Source: Pegea sp. RAD2-039 (lineage: Eukaryota > Chordata > Thaliacea > Salpida > Salpidae). Taken from it: DNA of 64,000 bases. The stretch's first letter is position 1, and each line of letters opens with the position of its first letter. Shown one piece after another: positions 57,240 to 64,000 of this stretch. The notes beneath the pieces were generated by a model. The model worked only from the letters and a program-made list of their open reading frames with translations, did no database searches and was not told where the DNA came from. The position numbers were made by a program, and so were the translations under genes. The stretch is taken from contig JAQGEQ010000071.1 of the NCBI GenBank assembly GCA_034620365.1, positions 3,100,001-3,164,000 of the forward strand, in the 5' to 3' direction.

Positions 57240-60200
57240 TTGTAAGCAGGTTTCCACTTTAATCAGAGTTTGATCTTTTGTGACTCGTTTTTAATCCTTT
57301 CCGTCATCAAATTGGAATCTTTGTTCTTTAAAGTGTCAGAAAGAAATCTCAAATTCGAAAAGATTTTAATCATGTTCAATCTCCTTAAAATGAAGTAGTT
57401 CATTAAACAAGTGTTTACTTATTTCCTCAATCATTTATTTTCTACATTTAACTAATTGTTGCTTTTCTTTTTGACTATGTCATCATAAATTTGGCAAAAT
57501 ACAATCTGACTTCGATTTTACATTTTTTTTCTCTTGATAGTAACAAAATTTAAGTTGATCTTCACCTGCTCCTTCTAAACTGTTTTTATATTTTCTCTAA
57601 AGTGATATCATGAAGTTATTGGCTACAAATATTGAAAGTTTGTGTTTGTATGCGTTTTCTTTTGTTAATATTACTGTTTCCTTACTATTCTGAATATTTT
57701 CAAATTGTGTAAATGAAAATCTTCCGATAAATTATATATACGAAGTGTGACTGAGTACATGAGGAAATATAACAGTTGTTGTGGTTTTTCAAGACTTTCA
57801 ATAGCTTCAACTGCTAAAACGGAGTAATAATTTGTTCCTAAAGATGTTATATTAGGCTGTAAACATGTTAAGAAATAGTAAAAGTTGCAATACTTGAAAA
57901 ATAATCATAAAAGCTACGACCAAGAGAGACATTTTGGTAGATTTCATAATTTGACTCATTGCGTAGGCAAAGAAGTTGATTCATGTTCAAAGTGAATATC
58001 TTTTTCTTAGAAAATTGTCTAAACTTAAATGAGGTAATCAAATACAACATTTAGATTTGAATAAAAGTTTTTGACAAATGCAATAAGACGTTAATCTATT
58101 GTTCAGAATACTTGAATAAGATTTAAAGCCTCTGAACTTATATAGTAAATCAAAATTATTTTATTTATCAAATAATTAAGAAAAGTTGATATATAACCTA
58201 GATAATAATACAAACTTGCTGATCAATGTTTATTTGCAGCTCTATTACAAATATAGGAGTACAACTTTGCCATGTTTTTTCACCTTGGACTAAAATACCC
58301 TGTCGTACTAAATGAAGCTTTATAAAATTTAAATAGCTTTTTTTATTTTCATGGTTTCATTAAGGCTTAGATAATGAAATTATTTAAAATTTAAACTTTG
58401 AAAAAGTTTATACTCTATTATAAATTTTAGTTTTTCCCTGACAAACACAAAAATTAGTTTCTTTAACATAAAACAAAAATGCTAAAAAATTGTACCATTA
58501 TTTTAAATACCACATAAAAAGTAAGGCAAACTACTTTTGGATACTGAAAAAGGTAGCTAGAAAACCAGTTTTTTATTAGATACTGTTTTGTTAATCATTT
58601 AAAGATAAACATTTTTTTGGCTCGAATGAAAAAATCTACTTGTGAAGCAATAAATCTTAATTGATTAAATAGAAAAAAAAGTAAGTGAAATATTTGTAAG
58701 AAATCTAAGCTTTCAAAAAAAAAAAACTTATTTAAAGTTTATCTTCGGTTGAATTTGAAAGTCTTTAGCTACAAATTTTATAAATTTTTGCATTCTCTTA
58801 TCTATGTTCGGCAAACAACCAAATTGATTAATTTTATTACTTGCTGACTTGTCAAAATATAATTAATGTAAATTTATAATTCTGTCATGGAAAAATTAAA
58901 GGAGTTTTCGACGTCTTGAAGTTAATTCATGACTAATATAAAACGTTTTTCAGTCTAATCAACCAAAATTATAGCTTAAGTAATTTTCAAAACCCACCAA
59001 TTAATTAAATTACACCAAACGAGATAAAAGTTGTTACCAAAAAATCTAAACTCCAATTCTTCTTGTTTTATGCTATCATACACAGAAGAAAAACTTTGTA
59101 CATTTTCTATAAACAGTTTTTGTTTCCAGCACAGAATAATCTTATTGCATCACTTATGCATAAGACGTACAATACTTAATTCAAAAAAACATCAATCTAA
59201 ACATTTTATCTTTTATTGTGTATAGCTGTAGAAATGTTTTTCATAATTGAGAAAAATACAGTTATTTAAGTTTTAATTACTTTTTTTACTTTATTTTTTA
59301 TTCTAACTCATTAGATAACGCAATAGTTTAAAGACTGTATTCACATGTTGTTGACTTGTTTGTAACGTTGCAAATTAACTCGCAACCACTTTAGCCTATA
59401 ACCTTCGTTTTTTTGACATATTTTCATGAATATTTTTTTACAAATTCATGAACTCATTTATTTATCAACTTTTAGCTTGGTGATTCAGCATATTTTGAAA
59501 TCTTTATCATCTGGGGGTTTGAGTGCTATAATAAATGTTTTCTAAAAAATCTATTTCAATAGGTTTTTGTTAAATTTGATTAATTATCTTTATTTTATAG
59601 TTTTAAATTTAAAGTTTTTTCAAATTAGATTATTTATTTTAATAATCGAGGCAATCTATTTTCATAATCATCAAATAATATAACTTTATTAGAATTATTT
59701 TTAAAAATAAAAAACAAAATTTAAAATACATTTGAAGTTATTTGGGTTTTTTTTTCTTTTCCACAGATATGAGATTATTATTATGTCTTATAGATGTTTA
59801 ACAGACTTTACTTTTTATTTTATTATCTTTGTTTTGTTTTATTTAAACTTTTGAAACTTAAAGTTTTTTTTTCAGTTTTTCTATATTTTTTATTTTGCTT
59901 ATAATATAACTTAAGCTTTTAATAGTTAATTTATTATTGAAGACTTTTGAATTAATTTAGTTTATAGTTTTAGTTCTATTGAATTTTTAGAAATAATAAC
60001 TTTTAAGTTGTACCAATGACTGTTTTGAAATTTTTCTAACTTCTTATATATCAGAGTTTTTAAAATAATCTCACAAAGGCTGTAAACAAATTTAGTTTTT
60101 TTTTTATTAATTATTTAAAAACAAACTTTTGATCCTCTTTTTTAGTTGGAAGTTTTTCTAGATTTTAATATAAAAAAGTATTAATAAACTTATTTATTTT

Positions 60201-60400
60201 TATATTTTTATTATAATGAAAGCCATTGATTAATGACTCCTTTAATAATAAACCCTTTTTAAATCTAAAGCATTCAATTTATTATTTGAATCTGTTTTTC
60301 TCAAATAAAAAAATCAATATTCTGTTTTATTATATCTAAATAAATTTCATCAAGATATATTTTTATCTCTTTTCAATGATTGTTTTGCACACAGGTATTT
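57240..60400. other. Intergenic, no gene seen
   Basis: 3' UTR of the pocket-protein gene, then about 3 kb of AT-rich sequence without coding signal. The small open frames at 57868-58050 (-) and 59031-59225 (+) have no family features. Confidence 0.4.
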
Positions 60401-60415
60401 GTTTTAAATAAGAGT

Positions 60416-61247
60416 ATGGCTCATACTGCAAAAAATCTTTTAAGTAGTGTGTTGCTCCGCCCTAATTCACTAAATTCTTTTAAAAGATGCATGGGCACAA
60501 GTAATAAATTGTGTTCCTATAAATATGTCAACTCCTTTGTTGATGATCCGACTTTTAAAAACATTGTAGATGTAAGCGGGAATGCTTTCTTTGCTACTGA
60601 GCTAATGCGTGGGTTCCAATTAATTGTTGCAAAATCATTCAGTGAACCTGCAACTATTAACTACCCTTTTGAAAAAGGACCCCTAAGTCCTAGGTTTCGT
60701 GGAGAACATGCTTTAAGGAGATATCCTACAGGTGAAGAACGATGTATTGCATGCAAATTATGTGAAGCTATTTGCCCTGCTCAAGCTATCACTATTGAAG
60801 CTGAAGAACGTGAAGATGGAAGTAGAAGAACCACTAGGTTTAATTATAAATTTTTATATTTTGTTTTTATTTAAACGAATTAATTACTGATTATAAAATT
60901 ATTTACTTATATTATGAGTTATAAATATTTTAAGCTTCAAATGTTTCATACAATAATCTTTTTTAACCAAATATCGTTTTTCTATGTTTTAAATGATGTC
61001 AGGTGTATATATCTAACATTTGTCTTAAATGGTTTTCAGGTATGATATTGATATGACCAAATGTATCTATTGTGGTTTCTGCCAAGAAGCTTGCCCAGTT
61101 GATGCGATTGTTGAAGGTCCAAACTTTGAGTACTCGACTGAAACTCATGAAGAGCTTCTTTATAACAAAGAAAAGTTGCTTGAAAATGGTGATAAATGGG
61201 AAGTTGAAATTGAAGCAAATATTAAAGCAGATTATTTGTATCGATAA
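60416..61247 (+). CDS. NDUFS8: NADH dehydrogenase iron-sulfur protein 8, mitochondrial (NDUFS8)
   Basis: Two exons (60416-60837, 61040-61247) give 209 residues; the human protein has 210. Residues 1 to about 30 are a basic, Ser/Leu-rich mitochondrial targeting sequence. This is the TYKY/NuoI subunit of complex I, which carries two 4Fe-4S clusters in the electron wire to ubiquinone. Both cluster motifs are intact: '[12 protein letters not shown]' just before the intron and '[12 protein letters not shown]' after it. Other family markers are '[19 protein letters not shown]'-like ([20 protein letters not shown] as read) and '[20 protein letters not shown]'. The start is the ATG at 60416. An acceptor (CACACAG at about 60394) just before it suggests a leader exon. 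AATAAA motifs near 61323 and 61347. Confidence 0.97.
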
Positions 61248-61329
61248 ATATTCTTGAAATTTCTCTTTCTTTTATTAGCTTGGTTCTATTTAAAAAATAT
61301 TTAAAGTTTAAATCAAACAAAAATAAAAC

Positions 61330-62030
61330 CTTCAAGTTTAACTTACAATAAATATTATAACCACCTTGTATGTATTTGCAAGTAGATTTTTGAATAAAAC
61401 GCTTTGACAGCGGGTGTGACTTACAAACAGTTAGTTAATTAAAACAAAACATTGCAGATAGTTGTTCTATGTTTGGATGCTTCTAAAGTTTGCTTCTAAA
61501 GCAAGAGCATAGTGGCTAGTTATTGAGAACTTGTTTTTCGTGCTGGTAAAAAACAGTTTTCATGAATCAGCAGATATTTTGTTACATCATTATTTTATTT
61601 AATAACTCCGCAAAGATGGCGTTTTATTATATTTATAGTGCTAGTTTTTATAAAAGGATAATAAAAATTGCTTATCGCAAAATATTTCTAAATTGAAACA
61701 ACTGGTCTAGTTTCAAGCTTATGATAATCATATTAAGATTGATTCTAAAGGATGCTAAAACTGATTTCAACTTTAAAAGCAAGTTCTTATTGTATGGTAT
61801 TAACTCCATAACAAAGTCTCATATGAATTTGTATCTCTTTAGTAATTTAATTTGTAGATAGACTCATTCAAAAATCTTTTTGATTTAGGAAACCACAGAA
61901 ATTTCTGTGATACTTTTAACACTTTTGTCAATTATATATCAACTATAAGGATAGATATTCCTAAATTCTCTATATCATCCAAAAAAGCAAGTTAAGATGA
62001 CGATCAATAGCTAGTTATATTGTAATATTT
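61330..62030. other. Intergenic, nothing seen
   Basis: AT-rich sequence between NDUFS8 and a SINE. Confidence 0.4.
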
Positions 62031-62039
62031 TCCGAGAAC

Positions 62040-62355
62040 GGGCACGCTGAAAGCCGGGGCAGAAATTATGGGCGGCATGACTCCACGTTAGCAAGTTTAT
62101 GCAGTGGAAGAGACGGACTGATGCAGCCACGCCCAGCTGGAGTCGTAAGATTGCCAGAGCGACACTGAGTATAGTGATAAACTACATACAAGGCTCCAGC
62201 TCTTCTAGAAGTATTGTCATTAACCAGGCTAAAAAGGTCCTTTTACCCTGGTTTTTAATAGACTTTTTCTTGTCGCAAACATGGGTCCATCCAGGCCTGG
62301 GACCTTTTGCATGTCAGCCGGGCGTGATAAACACTACACTACGGAGACATAGCTA
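62040..62355 (-). repeat. Long tRNA-derived SINE, copy 4, inverted
   Basis: On the minus strand the head (TGTCTCCGTAGTGTAGTG...) has a mutated B box, then body blocks shared with the other copies: 'GGAGCCTTGTA', 'CACTATACTCAGTGTCGC', 'GCATCAGTCCGTCTCTTCC' and 'ACGTGGAGTCAT'. It is GC-rich against AT-rich flanks. An 85-codon frame inside it on the plus strand is not a gene. Confidence 0.78.
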
Positions 62356-62359
62356 GTAC

Positions 62360-64000
62360 CACATATGATGAATAAGCACAGTGTAAGAATAACAAACGAC
62401 TGTATCTAATGATTTAGTATCTGATTTCGAGCATATTTCTATAAAAGTAAATTTAATTAAAGCGCTTACACCGTAGCTGTATAAATTTTAATTTAATTTA
62501 ATATGACTTTGCTATCAAATGTTCAGTTAAAAAAATTAACATTAACAAATCTAATTTGCTGCTTAATATTTTATTTTGGTCTTTGAAGCGTACTGCTTTA
62601 CAAAAAGTAAAAATAAATTGATTGATTTTTATTTCTTACTGATTTATTTTTTAAGAGAATATTTTATTATAGCTTTTAACTTTGTAAAAATGTTTAATCT
62701 CATTTTAATTTCAAGTTGTTTAATTTTGTTGCGATTTAAGTTTATCATTGTTATAGCTTTTAAAACAACGATATAAAAACGCACAACAACAGATTACAAT
62801 TGTTCTAAACATTGTTTTTTATAAAACCCTTTCAATTTTTCTGTTTTCAATTTTAAATTGAAGCATTTTTTTATTTAGTCTGATTAGCATGATTAAGGTG
62901 TCTTCGTTTTTCTCTATATATACTTTTACATCCAAGTTTTTCAGGATTTACTTTTTTATTGGATTCATTTAGAAATTTCAAGTCTAAATAAACAAAAAAT
63001 AAATTTTGTACAAAATTTATTTCCGATTTCGTATAAATGGTTTAACTAGATAGCTTCTAGACACTGTGTTTCAAAAACATTAGATAAAATTTAGAATTTA
63101 ATCTATAAAATACAATAAATTCACTGCAATTAGCTTTTCTACTTTGATATGTTCTCCTTTAAAAGCATTTTCTTTTAAGCTAAAATGTCATTACAAATAG
63201 TTGATATTATTTTGTAATTTATTTTTAACTTTAGTAAATCAAATTGAAATAAATAGATTTTTGTCTAAGTCAAGAAAGATTTATTTTTACCAAATGATAG
63301 TAACTAAAAGATTTTAATCTTGAAACAAGGCTTGAATTTTAGATTTATGATTATCAAACAGCAATTATACAAACGTAAAAGAATAGAATAATTTTATATA
63401 TTTCAACAAAGCATTGCATAATAATTTGACACATATTACATAAAGGTCAATTTATTTTCATTTTGACAGTGTAATTGTTCGTTTCTTATTTTTAATTTTC
63501 ATTTAATACTTTGCTTGCATTTTTAATATTTCATTGGGTATTTTTGTTTAAAATGACTCAAGTGATTTCCATCATTTTTCTTTTAAATAGTATTTATCTG
63601 TTTTTATCATTTCTATTTTTTAAGTAAAAATTATTTACTTATGTTATTCAGAGGGTTTTACTTCAGTCCATTGTTACTTTATCTTTGCAACCTTTTCATG
63701 AAAAACAGGATTGAAAAGAACTTATTTTCAATTTGACAATAGAAAAGATAAATGCTTAAAATTAAGACTATCAAAAATTAATACTAAACCCACTAAAAAG
63801 CTTTATAAAAATTCTTTTATTTTGTACTCTGTTAGAGTTAACAAATAATTTTCTTTCAGTAAACTTAAAAAACATTTTATAATATTCTTAAAAGGAGTTT
63901 TTAAGAATTTTAACTGACATCAAAATTATTTTAAATATACCTTTGTATGTTATCTTAAGCTTTAAAGTAATAAACCTAAATGATATACAATAGTTATAGA
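62360..64000. other. Intergenic to the right edge, nothing seen
   Basis: Very AT-rich. The frame at 62576-62776 is F/L/I-rich low-complexity translation and is not called. Confidence 0.4.

Noticed and set aside
62099-62356. 85-codon open frame
   Set aside because: Lies wholly inside an inverted SINE copy.
1-64000. CRISPR arrays, bacterial operons or ribosome-binding sites
   Set aside because: No regularly spaced repeats; genes are spliced and animal-like, so bacterial feature types do not apply.

Overview
This 64 kb window is nuclear DNA from an animal. It is strongly AT-rich, and its genes are split into many small exons with GT..AG introns, many only about 46-60 bases long. The gene content is metazoan: a retinoblastoma-family pocket protein, tropomyosin, an SLC22 transporter, two insulin-superfamily prohormones and an EGF-like membrane protein. 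Housekeeping genes sit among them (CCT7, transaldolase, NDUFS8, an Rrp6/EXOSC10 exon). The tropomyosin is only 242 residues, a length known from medusozoan cnidarians, so an early-branching animal with a cnidarian-like gene set is my best guess; the taxon is not proven.

Layout. 268-486 (-) is the first exon of an EXOSC10/Rrp6-like exosome nuclease. 3158-3886 (+) is an intronless short tropomyosin. 4703-8547 (+) is an 11-exon SLC22 transporter. 11454-15157 (+) is a seven-exon protein I do not recognise. 15840-18690 is a graveyard of a Gypsy-like pol fragment, an ARF GTPase pseudogene and a LINE. 19080-20191 (+) is a Dcp2-like Nudix protein with an unusual second half. 21890-24476 (-) is a six-exon, 181-residue EGF-like type I membrane protein. 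25985-29075 is dense with LINE pieces. 30805-31535 (+) and 34162-34955 (-) are two insulin-like genes facing tail to tail. 39197-42452 (+) is CCT7 (14 exons). 43620-44430 (-) is a LINE reverse transcriptase remnant. 45612-47542 (-) is transaldolase (8 exons). 52112-57181 (+) is a p107/p130-type pocket protein (19 exons). 60416-61247 (+) is NDUFS8.

The most notable element is the insulin-like pair. Both have canonical B-chain (C-x11-C) and A-chain (CC-x3-C-x8-C) spacing, but both also carry a third conserved four-cysteine module, CC-x7-C-x13/14-C, where ordinary proinsulin has a disposable C-peptide. Intron phases are identical in the two genes, so they are an ancient local duplication of one ten-cysteine prohormone type.

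Repeats explain most other structure. There is a long tRNA-derived SINE family (four copies or pieces) and a short SINE whose 3' tail matches the 3' end of a LINE family also present here. There are several 5'-truncated CR1/L2-like and RTE-like LINE fragments. Exon boundaries were set by hand from splice signals, reading frame and family similarity; every multi-exon gene listed closes in frame. No database search was possible.
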